DNA of 64,000 nucleotides from Metridium senile (taxonomy: Eukaryota; Cnidaria; Anthozoa; Actiniaria; Metridiidae). Positions 1 through 12,672 of this stretch are shown here, in pieces. Location: the NCBI GenBank assembly GCA_949775045.1, contig OX459109.1:15484632-15548631 (forward strand). The letters are read 5' to 3'. Both the position numbers and the translations under genes were made by a program. The notes under the pieces are model-generated. The model had not been told where the DNA came from, searched no databases, and worked only from the letters and a program-made list of their open reading frames with translations. Every line of letters begins with the position of its first letter. The stretch's first letter is position 1.

Positions 1-553
1 CTAATTGAAATGAAACAGTGTTTACAAGTCAAGTCAAAGGTTTTCATATGAATTATTAAATTATGTTCTCATTGCCATCACATTTTAGTTTGTTTATAAT
101 GGAGGTTTATTTTAATGGTTATCATATTCATTAATATGGATATTTTTATCATGATTGTTTTCTAGCCATTATTATTAGCAGATATCATCTTAATTAATGG
201 TAAAAGCGGTTGCCTTTCTATGGTCATTCTACCCCAACTTCCAGCACACTTATAACAATGATACTAACTCTACATAATACGCAGTAACACCTCATGGCAG
301 CCACACACAACACATCAAGGTGCTCAAAATTTAATAACCAAAATGTAACCAACCACAGACTTTGTTATATAAAAACCAGACAAGTGGAAACGTCTCGAAA
401 AGATCACCAGAATCGAGAAAAACTATGATGGACAAGACAATTTTCCACCAATGGCTTAATACACGCTATCCATTGGACTCCTGTGATTGAATATCACGCC
501 AGAGTAACTGTATGTATGTATGTATAAACAATTATACAACTGCTAGTCATAAC
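1..553. other. Left edge, no gene seen
   Basis: AT-rich sequence without a recognisable coding exon, RNA gene or long repeat. It lies downstream of the 3' end of COX5A, which is on the minus strand. Confidence 0.5.
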
Positions 554-700
554 AATAGCTGTTATTACAGTTATATGCAAATGATTTTGAACAATGGGTT
601 GAAGTCGAGGCTTTCGGGCGAAAACAATAGGTTTGCCAGAAAGCCTCGATTTGAATCCATTGTTTGAAATCATTTGCATATAACTGTAATAATAGCTATT
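554..700. mobile_element. Foldback MITE-like element
   Basis: Two arms of about 45 bases are near-perfect reverse complements: the left arm starts AATAGCTGTTATTACAG and the right arm ends CTGTAATAATAGCTATT. A second small palindrome sits in the centre (CGAGGCTTTCGG / CCAGAAAGCCTCG). No coding capacity. The open frame that crosses it is an artefact of the palindrome. A non-autonomous DNA transposon is the simplest reading. Confidence 0.7.
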
Positions 701-818
701 AAAAGTCAAACTAAACAGCACAAAGTAGTACAATATATCTAGGAAAGATTTTACACAAATATAACCATCAAAAACTATTTAAATACATGTATGTACTCAC
801 CAAAAATACTGATCCACA

Positions 819-2205
819 CTACTTAGCAAGTCCCAATTCCTCTGGAGTACTAATACCAAGTTCGTCAATGACAGGTTGACATTCTTTAAGGATATATGAG
901 TAGATCTCTTTGTTGCCAACAGCCTTGTCCTTGACTGCCTCAAGGATTCTTACTGACATACCAAAGTCATTAAGGCGACGGCAGGCATGTAACATAGCGT
1001 TGACAATTTTAGGCTCAGGGACAAGGTCATGGCCGTATAACTCGTTAAGACCACGTCGGAGTTCCCAGGAATCAATGTCAGATCTGCATGAGGAGAAACA
1101 GAATTGCCATTTTACTTTTCATGTGAAAAATGTTTGGGAACTATTGTACTAATTTCAATAATCACAATTTGACCATACTCCAGTTTCATGTTATCTAGCA
1201 CCACTGTATAACTTGAAAAAGGCACATTTGCACAGGGTTAATCTTGATCCACAGTAAATTTTATTTAAATTGTTTTCTATTGTTTAGCAGTAGTGTTTTC
1301 CTGTGCTTGGCTTACAATTTGTGAATATTTTTACAACAAATCAAGGCTTATCCTGTGTAAATGTACCATTTGTCAAATAGTAGTGGTACTAGATAACATG
1401 AAACTGGAGTATTGAGTTTCTACATATGTAACTGTCTATATTTTTGTTGTTAAAAGAGTAGCCCTCAAAATTGTTATTTTTCGACTAGGCTGGAATTATG
1501 TTATTAGACCCTGTTGCTGTATCTGTGTATGTAGATTGACTAATAAATTGTAGAGTATTTTTACCTGCTAAAGTATGCTTCCCATCTTGCATCAAAAGCC
1601 TCTTCTGTCTCAATTGGTTTGTTACTGGATGGACGGACACCTGTAGCTACAGCATTGACATAACACAACAGTTATCTTAATTGTATATAATAATAATAAT
1701 GTGCATATATAGCGCATATACAATTCTGATCTATGTGCATAGTATATATATGTATTCTTGTTTATGTATACTTCAAGTATATACTATTTATTGTATTGCA
1801 CTTTGATCTTATTGCAAAAATGTAAGCTATAATTGACATTTTTAAGCTGTGGAGTATAGTTACAAAAACACAGTCATAAAATTAAGATAGACAGAATTAG
1901 TTTTGTACAAAAATCAAATGAATTCAAGATGGCATGTTTGTACACATCTTGTTAATTGTGTGTAATCGTTAAAATAGAAAGAGTTAATTGTCAAAAGCAA
2001 GGTTACATTCTAAGTGTCCCAGTTTTAAAACAGAACTTTCAACTGCAAACGTGCTGTTGTGCACGTACAGGACTAAACACTTCACATCACTGACACACCG
2101 GTGAATTTCAAACCAACAAAAACTACACTTCATAAGCTTACCTAAAGCTGGCAAGCTTCTGATAACGGCTGGAGAAAACAATCTTTTACTAGCAATCCTT
2201 AACAT
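819..2205 (-). CDS. COX5A: Cytochrome c oxidase subunit 5A, mitochondrial
   Basis: Nuclear-encoded subunit Va of respiratory complex IV, on the matrix side of the inner mitochondrial membrane. Coding exons on the minus strand are 2142-2205, 1565-1646 and 819-1083, with GT-AG junctions. They total 411 bases, giving 136 residues (vertebrate precursors are about 150). The N-terminus is basic and hydroxylated ([17 protein letters not shown]), as expected of a mitochondrial targeting peptide. Family signatures include [56 protein letters not shown] and a C-terminal [13 protein letters not shown]. The gene is head to head with the unknown gene starting at 2655, about 450 bases away, so the two may share a promoter. 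Intron 2 (1084-1564) carries a foldback element. Identification is by recognition of the family sequence. Confidence 0.96.
1173..1413. mobile_element. MITE in COX5A intron 2
   Basis: Terminal inverted repeats of about 30 bases: CATACTCCAGTTTCATG on the left and the reverse complement of CATGAAACTGGAGTATTG on the right. The interior holds TGTTTTCTATTGTTTAG at 1271-1287, a core shared with three other places in the window (see findings). Non-coding. Confidence 0.7.
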
Positions 2206-2654
2206 GTTGATTTTCTAAAATAAACAACACTAAAATTGACGATTTGCTTCCCAAGTTGAAATTAAAGAATACAAGATGGCGACCAGTGCAAGGAAGACAA
2301 CCCAGAATGCAGCACGGTTTTATACGACTCACCGCTGGTCGAGAACTAACACAGGGTACCCAAATATACTTTCTATAAATCAGTACGTTTTTTATACTTT
2401 GCTCAATAAAATAACTCATATAAAACCCGAAAATACTTCTATAAAATTTATTCTTTGAATAAATTAAAAGACAAGTTGCTTAGTGACTTTCCGACGAGAT
2501 TCAACCGAAGAATTATCGAATTGATATCGATTGGTACACGTCGACGCACTGTTCACTTGGCGGGTTTCCCCCTAGAGTTTTCTCGTCAAAATGACACTAG
2601 ATTTTTGGCTATAAAACCATTCTTTTATTCAATATGACATCTTAAAGTGAACAA
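2206..2654. promoter_or_regulatory. Bidirectional promoter interval
   Basis: The 449 bases between the divergent start codons of COX5A (-) and the unknown gene (+, 2655) must hold both 5' UTRs and promoters. No clear TATA box was seen. An ATGGCGACC start context at 2276 opens a 60-codon plus-strand frame, but no splice site joins it in phase to a credible exon, so it is treated as leader sequence. The role is inferred from gene orientation. Confidence 0.5.
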
Positions 2655-5600
2655 ATGAGTTTCAAGGATGCCTGTGACGAAAATAAAAACGATAACGTGA
2701 GTATTTTTCAGTATATATTTTATTTTTTTTCGCGCGCTTTCTTGATTTGATGGATCTGTTTGATTACTCTATTTCTGTCGTGATTTGGGATTTCTCGGCG
2801 ACTACAATAAAAACACGATAACATTATCTTACTGATAAATTTTGTTATCGAGTAGTGTAGATGTAACCCGATTAGAACGCCGTCCTGTGATTGTATTGTA
2901 CATCCAGAAAAACAGCTGAAATGTAAGACTTTGTCATTCTTTATAAGCCCTGTCGTGGCCATGACAACCGCTTTTACGAACACTTAGCTGACGACATGTA
3001 CATCTGATTAATCTGTTTGAAAGTCACGCTTTCTAAGTGGCTGTTAAAATATTTTGACAAATACATGTCATACTGAAAGAAAAATGAGAACAAAATGCAA
3101 AAAAAATGCATAAGATTTTTTCATTCCCTTTTGGCCATCATTTATTCTCCCATTTATTCATCCACCCATTCGTTCTTCCTCATTTTTTTCTGTATTTGAA
3201 GGATGAATGTCAATGGATGCCATTCAAGCAATACACAGACCAAGAAAATGAAACAGTCAGTTACACATGGACTAAACAAGACATTGCCAAGATAATTAAT
3301 ATAACTTTTACCTGTCACTTAAAACAGAATGATATCAATCATACATGTGACAACACATCTTGCACTAATGCAAACAAAGACACACAACTGTATAATAGCA
3401 ACAAGGGAATTGTAATAAATGACTGTCAAGATTTGAGTGAAAACAAAACTATTGAAAGAAGTCTGTTTCACACAAAATCATCTAAGGAATACTGGGAGGT
3501 ACTGGCAGCCAGTGCGCTTAGGAAGAAATCCCCAAAGAAAATCATATTTCAGTGGAAACAGATTTATTTCAAAGTCCTTCCGCTACATAATATTATGTGT
3601 ATGGATGAAGTCGATAGTAGAACTCTCATTGAGGGCAAGAGTAGTAATCCTGAAACAATTCAAACATGGTCAAGATCGTTTTCAAGTGATCGTTGGTCTT
3701 TGACTTCTGACGAATCAGACAATGACCCGCAGGAAGAGACATTGAAAAAGTGTGATCCTATTTACAGTAGGTTTGGGGAATTAACAGATTCATTTCATAC
3801 CTCTGAAGACGGCATTGTATTCAATAGCCAAAGAGAGGTGAGCAATATCAGTGCTCGTGATATATTTTAGAATCATCTTTGTCATCATCATCACAACCAT
3901 CATCATTTTAGCAATGCCATCATCACCATAGTCACCATCATCATTTTAGCAATGCCATCATCACAACCATCATCATTGTAGCAATGCCATCACCACCAGT
4001 CATCATCATAATTTTAGCAATTTCATCATCATCAGTCATCATCATCATTTTAGCAATTTCATCATCATCACAACCAATAGTCATCATCATCATTTTAGCA
4101 ATGTTATCATCTCATCATGTCATAGTCATCACCATCAAAATACACTGATGATTATCATTGCCATATACCATTATTTTTGCCATTTTCATCAACATATCAT
4201 CATTGCCATCATTTTCATCAACATGATATCATCATTGTCATCTCTCCATCATCATCATTATCATTATAAGTATCATGATATTTTATAATTATTGTTTCAA
4301 TGATAACAATGACAATAAATATAACCATTTGTAATGATCACCTCATCATCGCTCCATCATCGTAACATTTACATCTCTTTTTGTTTTATGTAAGAAAGTT
4401 GGAGATATATAAATCCAAAATGGCTGATATGAAAGAGGTGTTTCATTTTGAGCTTGAACTCATAAAATATCAACACGATCAGCTACTTAAGGTGAGTTCA
4501 TGAAAAATATTGACAACAAAAAGAGAGATTACTGAAACATTTTATAACCCAATACTATCACTGATCTTAACAAACAAACAAGCAAATAAACGAGCAAATC
4601 AAACAAGCAAGCAAATCAAACAAACAAGCAAATCAAACAAACAAAAAAACAAGCAAATAAACAAACAAATCAAACAAACAAACAAACAAGCAAATCAAAC
4701 AAACAAACAAATAAACAAACAAACAAATAAACAAGCAAATCAAACAAACAAATCAAACAAACAAATAAACAAGCAAATCAAACAAACAAGAAAATTAAGC
4801 TAATTTGCATTGAAGCAAACAAACAAATAAATAAACAAAATAAAACAAGCAAAAAGTAACAAAATTGTGAAATTAATATAAATAAACAAAATCAAGAAAG
4901 GATTGAATTAAAAGAGAAACAAAAAAAGAAACATAACAAATAAACATAAAGACAGTCCAAACAGTCTCTCTGATCACATCTACTTAACCTGCTGATTTAC
5001 CTGTATGCGCATGGTTCACTAGTTTATTGTGTTTCCTACTTAATTGACATATTTGTCAACTGTTCAACTTTAACACTCCATATTACGGGTACCTGTACGT
5101 GTAATTAGATTAATTCAGCCATTCTTGATGTGAGTGTCAAGAAGGACAGGCATATTCTGGTCATTGGTATATTGTAAGTTGGCTTATTTTATTCTTGTTT
5201 TGCACATCTTATAACACATTGACACAGGTTCAAAATAATGTAACATTTCTGATATTGAATCATCACATTTATATATTTATTTACTAATTAATTAAAAAGA
5301 ATTGTCCTTGTATTTGAATATGGAGGAAGTTTTTATGCTAATTATAGCAAATTATTTCTGAAATACAATACCCAATCTCTACAGTGAATGCATAATCTGT
5401 GAGGCAGGTGCAACAGGAGAATGAACTATTCTTTGTAACAATTAAAACTTACCATTATAAATATGACATCCACTATTTTAGGTGATTTATATTTTAAAAG
5501 CATGCCATACTTAAATAACATCCTGCTAATCATAAAAGTATAGGCATTTCTCCTTCATTAATAGACTGATAACCGACCCTAGCCTGTCATTGGTTGATCT

Positions 5601-8600
5601 CACACTGACAACGCATGTGGGAGGCAAATACTAAGTTGAATAAATATTGGTCATTCTGTTTCATTTACTGATAGAAATTTCCATAATATCACAAGGTTAT
5701 GTTGTGTCTCCCATATTGAACTGACTAGGCCAGCAGGGAAAAAGGCAGTCTAATTCATGGCAATGTAAAAACAGTGTATCAATTTACAGAAACAAATTTG
5801 TGAGACAAACATTTGAGTTCAAGGAAAAGAGCTACACTTTTACTGCTAAGTAATTATTATTTTAGAATAATGGTAAGTCTTTTAAGTGTTATTTTTTCAA
5901 TTGATATTGTTGTTTTGTCCTATCAATATTACAATACTATTTCACAAGGGTATTTAGGTACATGTTTCTCATATATACTTTGATTTAAAGCAAAATAAAT
6001 TGAATATCGTAGCCATCCAATATCTTAGATTTCTTTAAGGGTGTTGATTAAAAGCAAACTATACAGTTTGGGTTTGTTCCTTGAATTATTCATTCTCCTC
6101 ACATATATTTTGATATTTTGTCCATTTTCTTAATTTAAAATAATCAACCTTTTCAATTATATTCGGTAAGTGGTACTAATCGCAATTCTACGTAAATCCG
6201 TATTTCGTTAAAAGGAAAGTGCATATATGTTCATGACATTTTAAATGACATACCATTTCAGTCCAAATGATATTCAATTGAATATGAAAATGGTTTTCAC
6301 TCTAAATAGTATTTTATATACTCTGTTAATTCAGACAGTCCTATGTCCTTCTAAATCTATATCCTAGTAAAACCAGAAAAGAAATTACAATATGAAATAA
6401 ATTTTGATTAAAATGCGAACAAGCAGAGAAGGATTTACATATTTAATTCAACTTTTGTTTGCTTTTCTGCTTGAATGTAGCTCTTTCTTGTAAGATGATC
6501 AACAAGCTTTAAGATAGATATAATGTTAATATTACAGCTACTATATGTATAGCTACTTAGAAAAAAAAAATAAAGCAATTTTCCACAGTAGCTGAGTATA
6601 ATGAATGATTTTTATCAAATCTTGGTTTTGTTGATGATCAAAGCGATAGTATAATGGTTTTAATTTTCAACCATTAGTAAACTTTAGTTTAGAGTTAAGT
6701 TTAAAAGAATAAACTTTGTACAATACTATAGCTTTCATTCAATTTTAAAACAATAAATTAAGTTAGACTTCATTTATTCGGTATTTTATATCTTTGTATT
6801 AATTTTCTTTTCTGAAATATATAATATATTTGTACATTGAATACAAAAACTGACTTCAGTTCAATATCATTTATTCCCTAGAGCAAAAGGAATAACCAAA
6901 ATATCTAACATCCTTTTAAATTTCAATTGAAAAAATCATGAATGAACATGAATTAGTGGATATTTCAACCATAAATCTTGTACTTATTAACAATTAACTG
7001 GCTGCCATAAAAGCCCTGTATTATATCTATTGAATATAAATATGCTGAAATGTTGCAGAGAATATTGGTTGATGACTTTAACCCACTCAGAAATATGCTA
7101 CATTTAGGATACAACAAGTGAAACTGAGCCCTAAACGGCTTTAACTAGTACGTACACTGTCTCTTTGCGGGTACTAAAACATACTTCATGATATAATATA
7201 TTCTCCATTTTCATATTGTTTCTATAATTTACACAGTTATGTTTAAATAAGATAACAATCCCCAAAAATAAATTATATAGTGAATAAGATAAAACAATAA
7301 TATATTCATTGTAAAGTTTATGATATATATAATTTCTCCATTATTTTATTGATATTTATAACTACACAATGTTCTGAAAGGAAGTTTTACTCAAAGAGTT
7401 ATGTTGAATAAGTGGAGTGGGTAATAATTTCCGTCGAGCTTAATGATAATGACATGTTTTTTAAAAGTGATTATCATTTGTGGGAAAAGATGGACAGATC
7501 TATGTGACATTATTTTTATTTGTCAAACATACAATGACAACCGAGTGAAATATGACTTGAATTTTATTAAATACCTTCTTTTTCACTTTGTATTCATATA
7601 TTTACTAAATTAACAGACATTACAAAATGGTAGATTTGTTTACCACTATTTGTATAGCTTACACATCTTCCCAGACTGAATCAAAGTCTCGAATTGCATG
7701 AGGTTCACAAAGTCACTAAAATAAAAATATTAAATAATTCACCATCTTTTGTAAACAATAATGTGTGAGCAAATTGTTTTCAATTCCATTAAGAAGATAA
7801 TTCTTCCAAAGGAATAAATTTAATAACAATGCAGAAGAAACAATCTTATTTCTATGTTTCTTTTCCGAGCTTTTGGGCCTTAGTGCCTACTATCAGGGTT
7901 TACAACTTTAATTTCTGTAACAGCCAATGATGCATTTGAGTTGATCTTATGCTTGCACAAACTATATTATATTTAAACAGGATGATGAAACTATTATATT
8001 TGTAATGACAAAACCATCCTTCAAAACCAACTTGTTTAGTTTGATATAAAGGTAAACCTAATGTATCCTGTTGTTTCTAGGCCAAGAAAGCTGAAGAACG
8101 TAAGCTGTTAAGAATGAACAGTCATGATATTCCTGACGAGGAACCAACAGAAAAAGACATTCTAAATACAGATAATAATAAACAGAGCCCTGCGAATAAA
8201 CAGGAAAGGTATTGTCATTACTTAATACATACATTTGAAATTATAAAAATTGTGCTTAGGGATCATTCATTTCTTAGAAGGGGGAATGGTTGGAGAAATT
8301 AAGGGGTGGTCAATCATTGAAATTGTGCTTAGGGAGCATTCATTCTTTAGAAGGAGGAAGGATTGGGGGGTATTAAGGTGTGGGCTATCATGGTAAAAAA
8401 GGAGGCTCACTTTAATTTTTCCTGATATTAGCCTGGAGGGACATGGTAGGCATTGGGGGGTCATGGGTAAGGTCCTTTTGACAGATGGAGAGCCTTACAT
8501 TGTAGGGATATACTGGCAATAAACCGTTATAAATTATTAATATTATTATTTCAAAGTATCAAAGCTAATTAGCTGGGAACAGGCCAACAAATTTGACAAA

Positions 8601-10362
8601 TATGTTAACAGTGATTCCTCTGGCCTCTCCCTTTCTCGGAAATGATAGCTTATAAATTATTGATAGTTTGATTCACTTATCATGGTAGTTGTTTTTCTCA
8701 GTATTTTAGTTTAGTAAGCAACATAAAAAACCTGTCATGATGGCGCAAAATTAATTTTGCTCTTATAAATATAATGACTCTTTTTCATTGTTGACAGGAA
8801 ATCTGCTCTATTTTCTTCACTAACTGATGCTTTTAGCTATGCAAGAACAGGAATTCAGGGAATATTTGTAAAGTAAGTTTTAACGTTGAAGACAGTATAT
8901 ATTAATCTTAAACTTGAGCTTGTACTAATTAATGTTCAAACAAGTTTTAGCATGACAATAGCTAAAACTGTTCTACATGTTCCTTTCTGATATGATGATG
9001 ATACTATGAATATCTTGGTTGATAAATTAATGTCTGTTTAAAATTCATTTTAGAAATTCCCCTGGTGCTAGTCGTAAAATCAGAACTGAGAATGAGTACA
9101 GTGACTCAAGCGACGACGAAGAGGAAAAGCCAGGTGCTAAGTTATTGTCTCAAAACCCAGACACATTATTGGATAATCATGACGAATTTACAAGGTAGAC
9201 GAAGGAATAACATTTGACTATGATGTGTCAATCAATCAAAGGTTTTACCTATCAAACAATCAATCATACAATCAATTATACAATCAATTAAACAATCATT
9301 TAGTCAATCATTTATTCAAACAAACAATCAATCATACAATCAATTATACAATCAATTATACAATCTCTCAATCAATCAATCAAAGGTTTTACCTATCAAA
9401 CAATTAATCAATCATACAATCAATCAATTAGTCATATAATCAATTAATTATTCAAACAATCAATTATACAATCAATCAATCATATAATCAATTAAACAAT
9501 CAATCATAGAATCAATCAATCATAGAATCAATCAATTATTCAATCAATCAATCAACCAACTAATCAAATAGTCAAATTACTCAATGCTTCTTTCATCCAT
9601 CTTTTTGTTGATCAATTAATCCATCTATCATTCTAGATATCTCTCATTTCATCCATCCATCTATTCACCAACAATAATCCACTTACATTTCTATTATTCA
9701 CTCTTTCATGCAACTCCTCTTATTTGCCCTATTGTAAATACTACTATCAAAGAACAAAAGCCTAGCCTAAATGAACATGGACAATTGATTCCCTTGTGTC
9801 TCCTAAACTAATTAGATTCATGTTAGCTCATTTTGCTGTTGATGGCCTTTGAATAAAGGCCGAACTATTCAAATTACAAAATAATGATAATAATAATAAC
9901 TTTTTTAACATGTCAATCTTCTAGCTGGACCAATGCGCCCTACTAATCGGAGAGACTCACTCACACTCGCTACCTCTACGTTTAATATTTTGCACACAGC
10001 TGGGCTCACATGTTCATTTTTACTGAGGGAGGAAAATTGGATAACCCGGAGAAAAACTCTTGTGGCATAGGAGAAGAAGACATCAAACAAACTCAACTCA
10101 CATATAATCCATGCCCGAGCTGGGACTCGAACCTGGACCAGCGCTCTCGCCGCTAGACCACCCATGCCACCCAAAAAATGACAAACCTTCTTGCACTACT
10201 TGTAGCAATTTTAATAAGACTCTTATTTTATTACCTAGGAAAATGGAATCAGAAGGAGGTCTAAAATATAGAAGTTCTGACAAAACGGACCAACAGTTAT
10301 CCTACCAAAGCCTGCCACCACCATTATCTCTAACTACTTTACCGACAAAGGCCAACACATGA
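2655..10362 (+). CDS. Unrecognised 412-residue protein, 7 coding exons
   Basis: Model exons: 2655-2696, 3202-3837, 4399-4491, 8081-8208, 8798-8872, 9054-9194 and 10239-10362. All junctions are GT-AG, the phases agree, and the total is 1239 bases (412 codons plus stop). Start chosen: MSFKDACDENK, with a donor GTGAGT after 14 codons. The large second exon is rich in N, T, S and K. Exon 3 encodes a helical, probably coiled-coil stretch (LEIYKSKMADMKEVFHFELELIK begins at its first codon, split here only by position). Exon 5 encodes a compact hydrophobic segment (SLTDAFSYARTGIQGIF). Exon 6 is acidic (SDSSDDEEEK), and the end is proline-rich (SLPPPLSLTTLP). The family was not recognised. The N-terminal pattern QWMPF...ITFTCH weakly recalls the WHAMM/JMY N-terminus (WVPV...AVTCH), and the exon 3 helix fits that idea, but this is a guess. 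If exon 6 were read through its donor, an in-frame TAG follows at 9196. Confidence 0.6.
3874..4355. repeat. Degenerate CAT/CATCAT microsatellite
   Basis: Dense imperfect repeats of ATCATC with recurring TTTTAGCAAT blocks fill the intron of the unknown gene between its second and third coding exons. Confidence 0.85.
4566..4855. repeat. CAAA/AAAC-type microsatellite
   Basis: Long run of AAACAAACAAAT and AAGCAAATC variants directly downstream of coding exon 3 of the unknown gene. The 97-codon frame over it (all N, K, Q, T) is low-complexity repeat, not a gene. Confidence 0.9.
4856..8080. other. Long intron of the unknown gene, no further content seen
   Basis: About 3.2 kb of AT-rich sequence with no exon, RNA gene or obvious mobile element visible by eye. 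It ends in a good acceptor (TTGTTTCTAG before 8081). Confidence 0.5.
8240..8470 (+). repeat. Short imperfect direct duplication
   Basis: The block ATTGTGCTTAGGGA.CATTCATT followed by a G-rich run occurs twice, near 8249 and 8320, in the intron of the unknown gene. It may be a fragment of a dispersed repeat. Confidence 0.45.
9224..9560. repeat. CAAT-type microsatellite
   Basis: Tandem AATC units with ATACAATCAATT variants. It contains a direct repeat of CAAAGGTTTTACCTATCAAA (near 9237 and 9382). It lies in the last intron of the unknown gene. Confidence 0.9.
9905..10180 (-). mobile_element. tRNA-derived SINE-like element
   Basis: On the minus strand the element begins near 10175 with a tRNA-like head. 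It has an A-box-like TGGTCTAGCGGCGAGAGCGC and a B-box-like GGTTCGAGTCC about 30 bases apart, but lacks a proper anticodon arm. About 200 bases of unrelated body follow. A short related body segment (GAGGTAG.GAGTGTGAGTG) is near 11890. The structure is that of a tRNA-derived SINE inserted just before the last exon of the unknown gene. The exact ends are uncertain. Confidence 0.55.
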
Positions 10363-12141
10363 AACCACAGCTATACACTAATGTAGAATAGAATAGTCTA
10401 GGTCTTGTTCAAGAGCATCACTTTTAACTGCCCTCATTGTGCATCAAAGACCATTTTTCTCATCTATCCTGTCTAGTTTAGAATAGCTATAGAGAGCAAA
10501 TAGTATAGCCATGAAACAAGTAGTACAAATTAGTACTAAATAGTGCTAATTAAACAATAGAAAACAACATAATTAGCATAACATATCACTATTTATGATG
10601 CACACTTTCAATATAGGTCAGTTACATTAGTTTGAAATTTTTAAAATTCATATCTCTTATCTCAAGAAAAATCGCCAGTTGCGTATATCTGTTGCATGAC
10701 CAAATGATTATTGCTTTGCTTAGAAACCAGTTTTGTTTCTGTCTTTTAAGTAAATTACTTTGTTACTTACTCCTTTTAGGTTGTTGCTACTAAACTCAAC
10801 TGACAGCTTCTACATAGCGTAAAAACAAAAATAACGATAATGCCACATAATTCTGTATTTATCTCAATACATTTGAAATCCATCATTGCCTTCTTGAGAT
10901 CCGCTTTATATAAAAGCTTGTGAAACAATAAAAGGAATGGGAAGTGGGTTAGGTGATGATGAGGGGGGTTGGGTAGGGGAGATAAAATATAGGAGTGGAT
11001 AGGGAGGGACACGTCAATATCCAAGAATAAAAATTATTATTTTAAAGATAGAACAATAAATCAATTATTACCATTCACAAATATTTATCAAATGATTTAT
11101 AGTTATTTTTAGATCAAGAAAATTGATGACTTGTGATACTGGATATTAATAAATATATTTATATAATTATGTTACTTTAATTTAAAGCTGCAATTATTTT
11201 AATCTGATAATTAGCAATTATTGAAAGGTTATGATATATTCAATATTTAGTGTATTGTCCTGAAGGACAACTTTAATATTATTCAATATTTGTTTTATTA
11301 TTCATTCAAAATATTTGCAGGATAATGCAAATGTGGCAAAAGTACAGTATAGAAAGGATATTTGTTTTCAAACCTGTCGTCATTTCCCTACCCAAAAACC
11401 AACACAAAGCCATTCTAAATGATGTTATTGATTTAATACCAAAAATTTGTCAGTAGATATTTTGACCAATCAGAAATGAAGAAATATTTTGAATGACAGA
11501 CAAATGTCAATATTGGGTTGGTATGGAAGTGGTTAATGCAGTTGTATATGTTGTAGTTACATTGCTGCAAAAACAATAGTAACATAGAAAGTAAAAACAT
11601 TTAGTTGTATAAATATTTTTATTGCTATCTAATGATAAGAAAATACAAAATAAAAGAAATATGGAATCAATAATTGCATTTCCATTTCTGTTTGTTGGAA
11701 CTTCCATGCTTCAGAAAAAAATCAAAATGGTGACATTGATGGAGAAAGCTTTTTGATTGTTTGTTACGGATGCAGATGAAAAAAATCAAAATGGAGACAT
11801 CTATCAAAGAAGGTCTAAAACTGTTTTATAAATGTATTTTCTGTGAACGTAGCAACCAATCAGAATCTTTATTAAAAAATATTTAATGTAGAGGTAGTGA
11901 GTGTGAGTGCCAGCAGAAGAATAAACTACATGTATGTGGATCTGCTGTGGAAAATATTATTATTATTATTATTATTATCTACTTTCTTGCATACTAAATG
12001 AAAGGTTCGCCTAGATTGGCCAGTCCCGACAATAGCTTGTGCTTATTGTTTGGTAAATATTGTAAGCATAAAAAATTGAGTCTGCCATGCAGGCTACAGA
12101 TCCTCAGCACATTTGTTTTCATTTTACCTTGCTATTGGCTG
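10363..12141. other. Intergenic region between the unknown gene and PYM1
   Basis: Convergent 3' ends face each other here. A diverged copy of the TGTTTTCTATTGTTTA-core repeat lies at 10543-10579 (reverse orientation), and a short (ATT)n run is near 11957. No exon was recognised; minus-strand frames at 10776 and 11507 are low-complexity and unconvincing. Confidence 0.5.
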
Positions 12142-12672
12142 TTAAACACCAAGATCTTGTTCAAGAGTTCTAATTTCTTCTTCCATTTCATTTCTTTTAG
12201 CTAGTTTTTCAAGTTGGTTAGCTTCAGGTTTAGTCACTTCACCAGAATCTATTTTGCTTTGTAATTCTTCAATTTGTCGTAATTTCTTTCGCAGGTTTTT
12301 GAGTTTTTTCTGTTTGATCTCATTAGGATCATTGGTATATAAACTTGCAGTATTTGTTAAACTAACTTCCCCGACTTTCTTGGTTACTTGGTCTACAGAG
12401 TTGTTCGTTTGTTCATTGTCGTTTTTCTTCTTTTTTCGATCATGTTTTTTCTGATTTTTGGAACTTTTCTGTTCTTCCAAGTGAATACCTGGCGGTAGTC
12501 GAGGTCCAGAATTGACCCATTTTTTCCCTTTACTCTCGTATTTTTCTACCTCATCTTGAGGAACATATCCTTCTTTAACTTTACGAGCTTTTCTCCATGT
12601 ACCATCAGCTCTTTGTGTAGCAGCAATCCATGATTCGTTATCAGTCTTGCCAGATGCTATGCCTTCCGCCAT
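12142..12672 (-). CDS. PYM1: Partner of Y14 and Mago (PYM), exon-junction-complex disassembly factor
   Basis: Single-exon gene of 176 residues. PYM binds the Mago-Y14 dimer through its N-terminus and the 40S ribosome through its C-terminal part, and it recycles exon junction complexes from translated mRNA in the cytoplasm. The start chosen is MAEGIASGKTDNESW, not the upstream in-frame ATG, because the family begins close to the WIAATQRADGTWRKARKVKEGY segment that contacts Mago-Y14. That segment is followed by VPQDEVEKYESKGK and PRLPPGI. Then come a lysine-rich linker and a C-terminal coiled coil (KKLKNLRKKLRQIEELQ...LEKLAKRNEMEEEIRTLEQDL) typical of PYM. The gene is head to head with KGD4, with start codons about 310 bases apart. 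Intronless here. Identification is by family recognition. Confidence 0.95.
   Translation of the reverse strand: MAEGIASGKTDNESWIAATQRADGTWRKARKVKEGYVPQDEVEKYESKGKKWVNSGPRLPPGIHLEEQKSSKNQKKHDRKKKKNDNEQTNNSVDQVTKKVGEVSLTNTASLYTNDPNEIKQKKLKNLRKKLRQIEELQSKIDSGEVTKPEANQLEKLAKRNEMEEEIRTLEQDLGV

Noticed and set aside
2276..2458. 60-codon frame starting MATSARKTTQN as first exon of the unknown gene
   Set aside because: No donor joins it in phase; the exon at 2655-2696 has a consensus donor and closes the phase of the whole model.
4510..4803. 97-codon N/K/Q/T frame
   Set aside because: Low-complexity CAAA microsatellite inside an intron.
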